64,000 bases of DNA, from assembly GCF_004339565.1 (NCBI RefSeq), contig NZ_SMFZ01000002.1, forward strand, positions 1,860,001 through 1,924,000, read 5' to 3'. Below the pieces are notes generated by a model, which was given only the letters and a program-made list of their open reading frames with translations, was not told where the DNA came from and made no database searches. Position 1 is the stretch's first letter, and each line of letters starts with the position of its first letter. Positions 17,330 to 25,454 of this stretch are shown one piece after another. The DNA is from Pseudonocardia endophytica (GTDB lineage: Bacteria > Actinomycetota > Actinomycetes > Mycobacteriales > Pseudonocardiaceae). Both the position numbers and the translations under genes were made by a program.

Positions 17330-19303
17330 TCACCAGATGCGCACCCGCCTGCCCGGCTCGGTGAACAGGGCATCGGTCTCGGTCACGTCGAACACCTCGT
17401 GGAACGTGTCCAGGTTCGTGACGACGGCGTTGCAGCGCAGGTCCGGCGGCGAGTGCGGGTCGGTCGTCAGCCGACGGATCGCCTCCGCGTCCCGGGTCAC
17501 CGCGCGCCACACCTGCGCCCAGCCGAACAGCACGCGCTGCAGCCCGGTCAGGCCGTCGATGACCGGCGGCTCGGCGTCCCCGCAGGCGATCCGGTAGGCC
17601 TTCAGCGCGATCGTCAGGCCGCCGAGGTCGCCGATGTTCTCGCCGACGGTGAGCGCGCCGTTGACCTTGTGGTCGGGCAGGCCGATCGGCGACAGCCCGT
17701 TGTACTGCTCGATCAGGGTCTGGGCGCGCTTCTCGAACTCGGTGCGGTCCGCGGCCTCCCACCAGTCGGTCAGGTTGCCGTCGCCGTCGTAGCGCGAGCC
17801 CTGGTCGTCGAAGCCGTGGCCGATCTCGTGCCCGATCACGGCGCCGATGCCGCCGTAGTTGGCCGCGTCGTCGGCGTCGGCGTCGAAGAACGGCGGCTGC
17901 AGGATCGCGGCCGGGAACACGATCTCGTTCATCCGCGGGTGGTAGTAGGCGTTGACCGTCTGCGGGGTCATCAGCCACTCGTCGTGGTCGACAGGGCCGC
18001 CGAGCTTGGCGTACTCGAAGTCGTTGCGCCAGATCCCGGCGCGCGCGACGTTGCCGAGCAGGTCAGCCGGGTCGATGGTCAGCTCCGAGTAGTCCTTCCA
18101 CTTCTCCGGGTAGCCGATCTTCGGCGTGAACTTGCCGAGCTTCTCCAGCGCCCGCTCGCGGGTGGCCGGGCTCATCCAGTCCAGCGTGGTGATCGACTGC
18201 CGGTACGCCTCGACGAGGTTCGCGACGAGCTCGACCATCCGCTCCTTCGCCGCCGCCGGGAAGTGCCGCTCGACGTACAGCGCGCCGACCGCCTCGCCCA
18301 GCGAGCCCTCGACCAGGGACACGCCCCGCTTCCAGCGCTCGCGCAGGGCGGGCGTGCCGGACAGCGTGCGGCCGTAGAACGCGAAGTCCTCCTCGACGAG
18401 GTCGCTCGACAGGTGGTCCGCGCAGGCCGACGTGGTGCGGATCGCCAGCCACGCCTGCCACTGCTCGAGCGGGCGCTCGGCCCACAGCCGTCCCGCGGCG
18501 GCCACGAAGCTCGGCTGGCGGACGACCACCTCGTCGTAGGAGCCCGCGGGGACGGCGAGCGCGTCCAGCCATGCGTCCCAGTCGAAGCCGGATGCGTGCG
18601 CACGCAGCTCGGCGCCGGTCATCAGCGTGTAGGTCTTCTCCGCGTCCCGGTTCGTCACCCGGTCCCACGACTCGGCGGCCAGCGCCGTCTCCAGATCCAT
18701 GACCTGCTGCGCGACGCGCGGCGGGTCGGCCAGGCCGGCGAGCTCGGCGAGCCGTTCCAGGTGCGCGACGTACGCCGTGCGGATGTCCGCCGAGTCGTCG
18801 TCGCGGTAGTAGGACTCGTCGGGCAGGCCGAGACCGGACTGGTTGAGGTTGACCAGGTAGCGGGTGGAGTCCTTGGCGTCGGTGGCGACGAAGTCGCCGA
18901 ACAGCGACGCGCGGCCCTCCCGCTGGCGGCGGCCGAGCACTGCGGCCAGCGCGGCCTTGTCCGCGGCGGCGTACACGTCGTCGAGCAGCGGGCGCAGCGG
19001 CGCCGTGCCCAGCTCCTCGACGCGTGCGGTGTCCATGAAGGACGAGTACAGGTCCCCGACGCGCTGCGCGTCGGTTCCGGGGGCGGCGTCACCGGCCGCG
19101 CACTCCTCGACGATCGCGCGGACCTGCTCCTCGGCGCGGTCGCGCAGCACCCGGAACGCCCCGTCCTGGGACCGGTCCTCGGGGATCTCGTGGGTGCGCA
19201 GCCACCGGCCGTTGACGTGCGCGAACAGGTCGTCCTGGGGCCGGACGTCCGGGTCGACCCACTGGAGGTCCAGGCCGGAGGGCTTCGGCTCGGTGGTGGT
19301 CAT
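17330..19303 (-). CDS. M13-family zinc metallopeptidase (neprilysin/PepO-like)
   Basis: A 657-residue enzyme starting MTTTEPKPSGLDLQWVDPDV. It carries the M13 zinc signature VIGHEIGHGFDDQG (about 17805-17845), whose two His bind zinc and whose Glu is catalytic, followed by the third-ligand motif VGENIGDLGG. NAYYHPRMNEIVFPAAILQP and the C-terminal PGRRVRIW are also typical: M13 enzymes usually end in CxVW, and here the Cys is Arg. There is no signal peptide, so it is probably cytoplasmic, like the related actinobacterial PepO oligopeptidases. Family length is about 650-700. It converges with the cupredoxin gene, seven bases between the stops. Confidence 0.93.
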   Translation of the reverse strand: MTTTEPKPSGLDLQWVDPDVRPQDDLFAHVNGRWLRTHEIPEDRSQDGAFRVLRDRAEEQVRAIVEECAAGDAAPGTDAQRVGDLYSSFMDTARVEELGTAPLRPLLDDVYAAADKAALAAVLGRRQREGRASLFGDFVATDAKDSTRYLVNLNQSGLGLPDESYYRDDDSADIRTAYVAHLERLAELAGLADPPRVAQQVMDLETALAAESWDRVTNRDAEKTYTLMTGAELRAHASGFDWDAWLDALAVPAGSYDEVVVRQPSFVAAAGRLWAERPLEQWQAWLAIRTTSACADHLSSDLVEEDFAFYGRTLSGTPALRERWKRGVSLVEGSLGEAVGALYVERHFPAAAKERMVELVANLVEAYRQSITTLDWMSPATRERALEKLGKFTPKIGYPEKWKDYSELTIDPADLLGNVARAGIWRNDFEYAKLGGPVDHDEWLMTPQTVNAYYHPRMNEIVFPAAILQPPFFDADADDAANYGGIGAVIGHEIGHGFDDQGSRYDGDGNLTDWWEAADRTEFEKRAQTLIEQYNGLSPIGLPDHKVNGALTVGENIGDLGGLTIALKAYRIACGDAEPPVIDGLTGLQRVLFGWAQVWRAVTRDAEAIRRLTTDPHSPPDLRCNAVVTNLDTFHEVFDVTETDALFTEPGRRVRIW

Positions 19304-19840
19304 GCACCCATCCTGCCCTTCCGCGGCGGGTCCGGCACACGCCCTCGTCGGAAACCGGATCACAGACGTGCCCGAGAACGATCTACCGCAGCGGCGTTCC
19401 TGCTGCACGGGGGCCTGCAGGCGAAGATTCGCAATCAATATGTCACGGTGCGACGAGTGATTGTCCTTTGTGGATCATCTTATCTTTCGGTTAAAGTCCT
19501 GAGTGGATTGTTAACGACTCTGCGACGCGTTGTCCCAATTGATCGGCGTGAATCGGAAGTCGGGCGCCGCTCCGTTCGGCGCATGTGCATTCGACCCTGC
19601 AGACGCCTTCGTCGATTGCATTGTGGGAGAGCAAGCGAGATTGGGCCGAACGGAGGGTTTGAGGTGCGGATGAGGAGGTCGACGACGGTGGAGGTCTTTC
19701 GGAGTGGGGTGTCCGAAAAGCGTTGTCCGACAAACGATCTTCGACCAGGTCGAACCGGTGGCCGGGGGCGGTGCGATCACCCCGCGGGGCCGATGTCCGC
19801 CGAGGTCGTCGAGCTGCGGGAACGCCGGCGCCGCCGCTGA

Positions 19841-19866
19841 CCCGATCGAAATCGATTTCGATCGGG
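19841..19866. promoter_or_regulatory. Perfect 26-bp palindrome upstream of the gas vesicle operon
   Basis: Half-site CCCGATCGAAATC followed directly by its exact complement, with no spacer. It begins 289 bp upstream of the first vesicle gene. A perfect symmetric site of this size in a non-coding leader is a good candidate for a dimeric repressor or activator site. Confidence 0.5.
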
Positions 19867-20059
19867 ATCGTGCTGTACCCGCGTCCGTTCGGCCGATAGG
19901 GCACGTCCGCATGCCTGATCGTGAAGTTCGACCGGCTGGCCGTCGCACCGCGTAGTCGATCTCGATGTAACGTCGCCGCCGCCTGACAACAGTTTTCTTC
20001 GTCGTGGCGAGCGCTCGCGTGAGGGGGGTGCTTCGTTTCGCGGGCACAGTCGAGACGTG

Positions 20060-20084
20060 GTTTCGTTCTCTGATTCCTGGGAAT
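20060..20084 (+). promoter_or_regulatory. Possible SigB-like promoter of the gas vesicle operon
   Basis: GTTTCG (20060-20065), a 13-base spacer and GGGAAT (20079-20084) resemble the general-stress sigma consensus (GTTT with GGGTAT) of actinomycetes, about 45 bases before the first ATG. The spacer is slightly short and the -10 has one deviation, so this is tentative. Confidence 0.3.
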
Positions 20085-20129
20085 CCGTGTCTGTGGGCCG
20101 TCCCGACATCACGAGAAGGTGATCCGAAC

Positions 20130-21104
20130 ATGAGCAACGCCTCCAAGATCGGGATGGCCGTCGTCGGCGGCTACGTCCTGGGCCGGACCAAGAAAGCGAA
20201 GCTGGCGATCATGCTGGGTGGCGCGCTGGCCGGCCGGAAGCTGAACCTGTCGCCGTCCGGCCTGCTGTCGCAGGGCTCCAAGGTGGTGGCGGCGTCCCCC
20301 GAGCTCAGCAAGCTGTCCGACGCGGTGCGCGGCCGGCTGCTGGACGCGGGCAAGCAGGCCGCCGTCGCCGCCGCGAGCAACCGGCTCGAGTCGCTGACCG
20401 ACTCGCTGGTGCACCGCGTCGAGAACCTCGGCAAGCCGGTGGAGCAGGTCGCGGGCGCGGCGGGCGACGCGGCCGGTGCCGGCGTCGAGAAGGCGGGCGA
20501 CACCGCGGGCGCCGCCGTCGAACAGGCCGGGAACGCGGCCGGGAAGACCGGTGACGCGGTCGGGAAGACCGGGGACGCGGCTGGAGAGGCCGTCGAGACC
20601 GCTGGCGACGCCGCGAGGTCCGCGGGGCGCACGACCGGGAAGGCGGGTCGGGCTGCCGCCGGGGCCGGGCGGACCGCGGCCGCACGCACCAGGGGCGGCG
20701 CAGGCTCCGCGTCGGCTCGCGTCGGAGAACAGTCCGATTCGGACTCGTCGGGCTCCCGGAAGTCCTCCGGCTCGTCGGGCTCGTCGGGTTCGGGGTCGTC
20801 GTCGTCCGGCCGCCGCACCGGCACCCGCCGGTCCGGTTCGGAGGGGTCCTCGTCGTCGTCCTCGTCGTCCACGACGCGCCGGCGGTCCACATCGGAGGGA
20901 AGCTCGTCGTCGGGCCGGTCGTCGTCGACCAAGCGCCGTACGGCGTCCGGTGGGTCGCGCAACGGCACGACGTCGACGTCGTCGGTGCGCCGCAGCACGG
21001 GCTCGGTGAAGGCCTCGGGCTCCGGACGGTCGTCGAACGGTTCGACGTCCGGATCCGGTCGCGGCGGCTCCGCGCGCAGCGGGGAGGACCGGGCCGATGC
21101 CTGA
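20130..21104 (+). CDS. Gas-vesicle-operon companion protein with Ser/Arg-rich disordered tail
   Basis: A 324-residue protein, first gene of the operon, after an AGAAGG ribosome site. Residues 1-95 are conserved-looking: a glycine-rich hydrophobic segment (KIGMAVVGGYVLGRTKKAKL, IMLGGALAGRKLNLSPSGLL) and amphipathic helices. Residues about 110-200 are Ala/Gly-rich with repeated AGDAAG and GKTGDA units that could form long helices. The remaining 125 residues are a disordered Ser, Gly, Arg and Thr tail. Similar proteins accompany gvp genes in actinomycetes, where they are poorly characterised and sometimes labelled DNA primase; I see no primase motif. It overlaps the next gene by 8 bases. Confidence 0.7.
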   Translation: MSNASKIGMAVVGGYVLGRTKKAKLAIMLGGALAGRKLNLSPSGLLSQGSKVVAASPELSKLSDAVRGRLLDAGKQAAVAAASNRLESLTDSLVHRVENLGKPVEQVAGAAGDAAGAGVEKAGDTAGAAVEQAGNAAGKTGDAVGKTGDAAGEAVETAGDAARSAGRTTGKAGRAAAGAGRTAAARTRGGAGSASARVGEQSDSDSSGSRKSSGSSGSSGSGSSSSGRRTGTRRSGSEGSSSSSSSSTTRRRSTSEGSSSSGRSSSTKRRTASGGSRNGTTSTSSVRRSTGSVKASGSGRSSNGSTSGSGRGGSARSGEDRADA

Positions 21105-22362
21105 CACGGACCAGGACACGACGGAGCACGACGGCGGATCCGGGTCGCTGCTCTCGCAGCTGCCCACGGACAAGCTCCGCGAGGCGGGGCAGACGCTGCT
21201 GAAGACGGCGGCGGACAAGGCCGTCGGTGCGGCGCTCGACCAGGTCGAGGGCCTCGCCGGACGACTGACCGACGTCGCCGACAACGGCGGCGTCGGACTC
21301 AAGGCCGCACTCGGAGGGGGCGCGGCCGCGGCGAAGGGCGAGAACCCGGTGACTGGCGCGATCAAGGGCGGGCTGTCCTCCGTCACGGACAAGGTGAAGG
21401 GCCTGTTCGGCGGCGGCAGCGGCGGCGGCGCGGGCAACAGCGGCGGTGGCGGCGGCTCCGGCAAGTTCAAGTTCATGAACATCGTCGAGGAGCTCGACGT
21501 CGGTGTGCCGATCCGCGTGGCCTACGACCAGTGGACGCTGTTCGCGGACTTCCCGAGCTTCATGAAGAAGGTCCACACCGTCGAGCAGGAGTCCGACGAG
21601 AAGACCAACTGGTACGCCCAGGTCTGGTGGTCGAAGCGCAACTGGCAGGCGACGATCATCGAGCAGATCCCGGACACGCACATCATCTGGCGCTCCACAG
21701 GCCAGAAGGGCTACGTCAACGGGATCGTGTCGTTCCACGAGCTGGCGCCGAGCCTGACCCGGGTACTGCTCGTCCTCGAGTACTACCCGGTCGGGCTGTT
21801 CGAGAAGACGGCGAACCTCTGGCGTGCCGTCGGGCGCCGTGCGCGGCTCGAGTTCAAGCACTACCGCCGTCAGGTCATGGTGCACACGCTGATGGAGCGC
21901 CAGGAGCTCGAGGGCTGGCGCGGCGAGATCCGCGACAGCGAGGTCGTCGTGACCCACGAGGAGGCCATCGAGCAGGAGGAGACCGCCCGCGACGTCTACC
22001 ACGACTACGGCTCCGAGGACTCCGAGGACTCGTACGACGACGAGGAGTACGACGACCTCGACGACGGGCAGTACGACGAGGACTCGTACGACGACGAGTC
22101 CGATGAGGACGAGGACCTCGACGGGGAGCCGTACGACGAGGAGGACTCCTACGACGTGGAGGACTCCGACGAGGACGCCGACGAGTCCGGCGAGGACTAC
22201 GACGACGAGATTACCGACGAGGACGAGCCGGTCGACGACGACCCGGACGCGTCCGACGAGGACGTGATCGACGGCGAGGTCGTCGACGAGGACGAGCCGG
22301 AGCCCGACGAGGGCCGCCGGACCGGGACGCGACGCCGGGCCCGCGCGGGTGCGCGTGGGTGA
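21097..22362 (+). CDS. SRPBCC-fold gas vesicle cluster protein with highly acidic tail
   Basis: A 421-residue protein. Residues 1-120 are helical and glycine-rich, ending in a GGGSGGGAGNSGGGGGSG linker. Residues about 128-275 are an SRPBCC/START-like domain (IVEELDVGVPIRVAYDQWTL, IIEQIPDTHIIWRSTGQKGY, YYPVGLFEKTANLWRA). From about residue 285 the chain becomes an unbroken acidic tract of roughly 120 residues, more than half Asp/Glu with interspersed Tyr and Ser, closing with a short Arg-rich end (GRRTGTRRRARAGARG). The SRPBCC protein is a known companion in actinobacterial gvp clusters, possibly binding a hydrophobic ligand or assembly intermediate. The acidic tail is unusually long and could contact basic tails of cluster partners (inference). 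Confidence 0.78.
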   Translation: MPDTDQDTTEHDGGSGSLLSQLPTDKLREAGQTLLKTAADKAVGAALDQVEGLAGRLTDVADNGGVGLKAALGGGAAAAKGENPVTGAIKGGLSSVTDKVKGLFGGGSGGGAGNSGGGGGSGKFKFMNIVEELDVGVPIRVAYDQWTLFADFPSFMKKVHTVEQESDEKTNWYAQVWWSKRNWQATIIEQIPDTHIIWRSTGQKGYVNGIVSFHELAPSLTRVLLVLEYYPVGLFEKTANLWRAVGRRARLEFKHYRRQVMVHTLMERQELEGWRGEIRDSEVVVTHEEAIEQEETARDVYHDYGSEDSEDSYDDEEYDDLDDGQYDEDSYDDESDEDEDLDGEPYDEEDSYDVEDSDEDADESGEDYDDEITDEDEPVDDDPDASDEDVIDGEVVDEDEPEPDEGRRTGTRRRARAGARG

Positions 22363-22401
22363 CCTGCACGTCCGCGTGCAGCGACGAGGGGATGTGATCA
22401 C

Positions 22402-22782
22402 GTGACCGTCAGTCAGCGACAGGGCGGCAGTAGCCGTGTCGACCGCGCGCAGATGGGCGACCTCGCCCAGGTCATCGACCTGATCCTGGACAAGGGACTG
22501 GTCATCGACATATTCGTCAAGGTGTCGCTCGTCGGCATCGAGCTGGTGACGATCGACGCGCGGATCGTGGTGGCCAGTGTGGACACCTACCTGCGCTTCG
22601 CCGAGGCGACGAACCGTCTCGACCTCCACCAGAAGGGCGGCAAGGACCTCGGCGAGGTGATGGGCGGCATGGCCGAGGGTACCGGTCGTCGCGGTGCGAA
22701 GGGTGCGACGAAGGGCGCCCTCGAGGCCGGCAAGGAGAAGTACGACGAGTTCCGCGGCGACCGGAAGAAGGAGCGCTCGTGA
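22402..22782 (+). CDS. gvpA: Gas vesicle structural protein GvpA
   Basis: A 126-residue protein starting at GTG 22402 after a GAGGGGATG ribosome site. Residues about 20-70 (VIDLILDKGLVIDIFVKVSL, VGIELVTIDARIVVASVDTY) are the highly conserved helix-strand-strand-helix of GvpA, the subunit that forms the ribs of the vesicle wall. A Lys/Arg/Gly-rich tail of about 50 residues follows (GGKDLGEVMGG to GDRKKERS), longer and more basic than in classical GvpA. Its stop overlaps the gvpF start (GTGA). Of the three GvpA-fold genes here (gvpA, gvpJ, gvpS), this one has the best match to the wall-forming subunit. Confidence 0.93.
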   Translation: MTVSQRQGGSSRVDRAQMGDLAQVIDLILDKGLVIDIFVKVSLVGIELVTIDARIVVASVDTYLRFAEATNRLDLHQKGGKDLGEVMGGMAEGTGRRGAKGATKGALEAGKEKYDEFRGDRKKERS

Positions 22783-23537
22783 GCGAGGGGACGGGAACGT
22801 ACGTGTACGCCGTCGTCGCCGCCGACGCGGACCTGCCGGCCGACCTGGAGCCGGTCGGCGGATCGGCCGACGGCATCGCGATCATCGAGCACGGTGACCT
22901 GGCCGCCGTGGTCAGCGACGTGCCGACGGACAAGCCACTCGGCAAACGGGCCGACCTGATGGCCCACGAGCGGGTGGTCAACACGATCGCGGCCGAGACG
23001 ACCGTGCTGCCGATGCGGTTCGGCGGCGTGGTGTCCGACGACCGTGCGGTGATCGACGAGCTGCTCGCCGAGCACCACGACTGGTTCTCGCGCGCGCTCG
23101 ACGAGCTCGACGGGGTCGTGGAGTTCGTGCTGCACGGCCGCTACGACCAGGACGTCCTGTTCGGACAGATCCTGGAGCAGAACTCGGAGATCGCGCGACT
23201 GTCCGAACAGGTCCGCGGCAAGGACCCGGACGCGACGTACTACGAGCGCATCCGGCTCGGCGAGGCGATCTCGCGCGAGGTCGACGGGGCCCGTGCAGTG
23301 GACGCGACGACGGCCGAGCAGTGGCTGGGCCCGTTCACCGAGGCGATCGTCGCGAAGGACGTCGACGGCGAGGACGGGGCGGTGCACCTGGCCGCGCTCG
23401 TCCGCCGGGACAAGCGCTCGGACTTCGAGCAGGCGGTCGACTCGCTGGGCGACGACTGGGACTCCCGCGTCTCGCTCCGGCTGATCGGCCCGGTGGCGCC
23501 CTACGACTTCCTGCCGCAGCCGGCCGAGGAGTCGTGA
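22779..23537 (+). CDS. gvpF: Gas vesicle protein GvpF/GvpL family
   Basis: A 252-residue protein of the GvpL/F family. It begins TYVYAVVAADADLP and has AHERVVNTIAAETTVLPMRF, the family's central signature, then a helical region (EQNSEIARLSEQVRGKDPDA) and the C-terminal strand LIGPVAPYDFLP. GvpF is a minor wall or assembly protein that contacts GvpA during nucleation. It lies directly after gvpA with a 4-base overlap, the usual actinobacterial order, which is why I call this copy gvpF and the second copy gvpL. Confidence 0.92.
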   Translation: MSEGTGTYVYAVVAADADLPADLEPVGGSADGIAIIEHGDLAAVVSDVPTDKPLGKRADLMAHERVVNTIAAETTVLPMRFGGVVSDDRAVIDELLAEHHDWFSRALDELDGVVEFVLHGRYDQDVLFGQILEQNSEIARLSEQVRGKDPDATYYERIRLGEAISREVDGARAVDATTAEQWLGPFTEAIVAKDVDGEDGAVHLAALVRRDKRSDFEQAVDSLGDDWDSRVSLRLIGPVAPYDFLPQPAEES

Positions 23538-23538
23538 C

Positions 23539-23784
23539 GTGGGTCTGTTCACGGGGTTGCTGACGCTCCCGCTCGCGCCGGTCCGCGGCGTGGTGTGGAT
23601 CGCCGAGCAGCTGCACGACCGCGCGGACGCGCAGATGAACGATCCGGGCGTCCTCCGGGCGAAGATCGACGAGCTGGACCGGGCCCACGAGCGCGGCGAG
23701 ATCTCCGAGTCCGACCGCGACGAGCAGCAGGAGGAGCTGCTCGAGCGGTTGATGGGCCGATCCCGTCCGGTGGACGATGAGTGA
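23539..23784 (+). CDS. gvpG: Gas vesicle protein GvpG
   Basis: An 81-residue GvpG-family protein starting at GTG 23539, one base after the gvpF stop. The N-terminus MGLFTGLLTLPLAPVRGVVW and the following WIAEQL helix are the family hallmark; the remainder is a charged coiled-coil-like helix (DELDRAHERGEISESDRDEQ, QEELLERLM). GvpG is an assembly factor that interacts with GvpF/GvpL in other systems. It overlaps the gvpO start by 8 bases. Confidence 0.9.
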   Translation: MGLFTGLLTLPLAPVRGVVWIAEQLHDRADAQMNDPGVLRAKIDELDRAHERGEISESDRDEQQEELLERLMGRSRPVDDE

Positions 23785-25447
23785 CCGCCCCCGGCGTCGC
23801 CCCGGTGGACGACCGCGTCGGCGATCGTCCGAGGCGGGCGGTCAGGACGACACCGACCGTCCCCGTCGTGACGACGGGTCCCGGACGTCCGCGCCTCGCG
23901 ACGGTGCTCCTCGACGCCGCCGCTCGTCCGACGAGGAGGGGGCGGAGGAGCGTTCGAGCCGTCGACGGTCCACCGAGGAGCGTCCGGGCGGTGGCCGGTC
24001 GTCGGACGGCTCGGCCGGAGGGCGGCCCTCCCGGCGTCGGTCCTCGGACGGTGAGGCCGAGGAGCAGCCGACCCGTCGACGGTCCACCGACGAGCGTCCG
24101 GGTAGCCGGAGGTCGTCGGAGGGTGACGTCGGAGACCGGTCTGCTCGCCGGAGGTCGTCGGAGGGTGACGCCGGAGACCGGTCTGCTCGCCGGAGGTCGT
24201 CGGAGGGTGACGCCGAAGATCGGCCTGCTCGCCGGAGGTCGTCGGAGGGTGACGCCGGAGACCGGTCTGCTCGCCGGCGTTCGTCGGACGGTGACGCCGG
24301 AGACCGGCCTGCTCGCCGGCGTTCGTCGGGGGGTGACGCCGGAGATCGGCCTGCTCGCCGGAGGTCGTCGGAGGGCGAGGAGCCGGAGTCGCGCGGGCGC
24401 CGGGGGTCCCCGGACGGGGACTCCGGGCGGCGACCCGGGCGTCGGCCGTCCTCGGAGAAGGACGCGCGGGAGCGGCCGGCCCGTCGGCGCTCGGCGAAGG
24501 AGGACCCGCGGGAGCGGCCGACCCGTCGCCGACAGCCGGACGGCGGTGACGAGGACCGACCGCTGCGCCGCCGACCCGGGGAGGCCCGTTCCGGCGGACC
24601 GGCTCGGCGGCGGTCCGAGAACCGCCGTCCCGAGCGGGACGACGCACCCGCCGGCGACGATCGGCCGGTCGAGGAAGAGGAGGTCGTCGAGGACACGGCG
24701 CCGGGTGACGTCGACGAACTCGATGCCCCCGAGGACTCCGACGGCGACGACGGGCTGGTCGACGAGGACGACGCCGACGACATCGGAGCGGACGTGGACG
24801 AGCCCGTCGACGAGGACGCGCAGGCCGACGAACCCGGCGACGAAGCCGCCGACGAACCCGGCGACGAAGCCGCCGACGAACCCGGCGACGAACCCGGCGA
24901 CGAACCCGGCGACGAAGCCGCCGACGAAGCCGCCGACGAACCCGGCGACGAAGCCGCCGACGAACCGGCCGAGGAGCCCGAGCCCGTCGACGAGGACGAC
25001 GACTACGACGCCGTCGACGACGACACACAGGCCGACGAGCCCGACGACGAAGCTGGCGACGAGCCCGACGACGAGCCCGAGCCCGAGCCCGTCGACGAGG
25101 ACGACGGCCACGACGCCGTCGACGACGCGCAGGCCGACGAACCCGCCGACGACGAGTCCGGGCCGGAGAGGAACGGGCGTCCCCCGAAGAAGCTGGGAGC
25201 GCGGGCGGTGGCACGCGCCGCCGTCGAACAGGTCGTGGAGATGACCGGCAAGAGCCCGGAGGGCGTCACCTCCGTCACCCGCACCGACGACGGGTGGTTG
25301 GTCGGTGTGGAGGTCGTCGAGACCGAGCGGATTCCCGACTCCGCCGACGTGCTCGCGATCTACGACGCCGAACTGGACGCCGACGCCGAACTGATGTCCT
25401 ACCGCCGGGTGCGCCGCTACCCGCGCGGCCGGGGCGACGACGAGTGA
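23777..25447 (+). CDS. gvpO: GvpO domain fused to a 470-residue charged repetitive region
   Basis: A 556-residue protein, against about 100-130 for ordinary GvpO. The GvpO domain is only the last 85 or so residues (KKLGARAVARAAVEQVVEMT, VTRTDDGWLVGVEVVETERI, LAIYDAELDADAELMSYRRV, RRYPRGRG). Residues 1-290 are Arg/Ser/Glu/Asp-rich with six tandem 14-residue units of the form RRRSSEGDAGDRSA. Residues about 300-470 are strongly acidic with twelve 4-residue DEPG/DEAA units. The basic-acidic order makes a block polyampholyte. GvpO is needed for vesicle formation in haloarchaea and actinomycetes. The ATG overlaps gvpG, and the frame is open throughout, so the extension is read as real; internal starts near the GvpO domain cannot be excluded. 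Confidence 0.85.
   Translation: MSDRPRRRPGGRPRRRSSEAGGQDDTDRPRRDDGSRTSAPRDGAPRRRRSSDEEGAEERSSRRRSTEERPGGGRSSDGSAGGRPSRRRSSDGEAEEQPTRRRSTDERPGSRRSSEGDVGDRSARRRSSEGDAGDRSARRRSSEGDAEDRPARRRSSEGDAGDRSARRRSSDGDAGDRPARRRSSGGDAGDRPARRRSSEGEEPESRGRRGSPDGDSGRRPGRRPSSEKDARERPARRRSAKEDPRERPTRRRQPDGGDEDRPLRRRPGEARSGGPARRRSENRRPERDDAPAGDDRPVEEEEVVEDTAPGDVDELDAPEDSDGDDGLVDEDDADDIGADVDEPVDEDAQADEPGDEAADEPGDEAADEPGDEPGDEPGDEAADEAADEPGDEAADEPAEEPEPVDEDDDYDAVDDDTQADEPDDEAGDEPDDEPEPEPVDEDDGHDAVDDAQADEPADDESGPERNGRPPKKLGARAVARAAVEQVVEMTGKSPEGVTSVTRTDDGWLVGVEVVETERIPDSADVLAIYDAELDADAELMSYRRVRRYPRGRGDDE
24106..24375 (+). repeat. 42-bp in-frame tandem repeats in gvpO (about 6 copies)
   Basis: Units of 42 bp, each containing GGTCGTCGGAGGGTGACG and GGAGACCGGTCTGCTCGCC or close variants, run through this stretch and encode the 14-residue RRRSSEGDAGDRSA unit. 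Near identity of neighbouring units indicates recent expansion by slippage or recombination. Confidence 0.85.
24827..24970 (+). repeat. 12-bp in-frame tandem repeats in gvpO (12 copies)
   Basis: Twelve consecutive 12-bp units, either GACGAACCCGGC or GACGAAGCCGCC (the last is GACGAACCGGCC), encode Asp-Glu-Pro-Gly or Asp-Glu-Ala-Ala in the acidic half of GvpO. Confidence 0.92.
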
Positions 25448-25454
25448 GGATCCG

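Larger units (their letters stand above)
19304..20129. other. 826-bp non-coding leader region before the gas vesicle operon
   Basis: This stretch is visibly richer in A and T than its surroundings (for example 19430-19700), and short frames on both strands have no family pattern. It contains the 26-bp palindrome at 19841-19866 and a possible stress-sigma promoter close to 20060. It separates the M13 protease promoter from the vesicle operon and is long enough for extensive regulation or a small RNA, but I cannot prove either. Confidence 0.55.

Noticed and set aside
19304..20129. A protein gene in the long leader
   Set aside because: The longest frames on both strands lack conserved-looking segments and the base composition differs from coding DNA nearby.
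24106..24970. CRISPR-like repeated structure
   Set aside because: Repeats are contiguous without unique spacers, are multiples of three and lie in frame inside gvpO.
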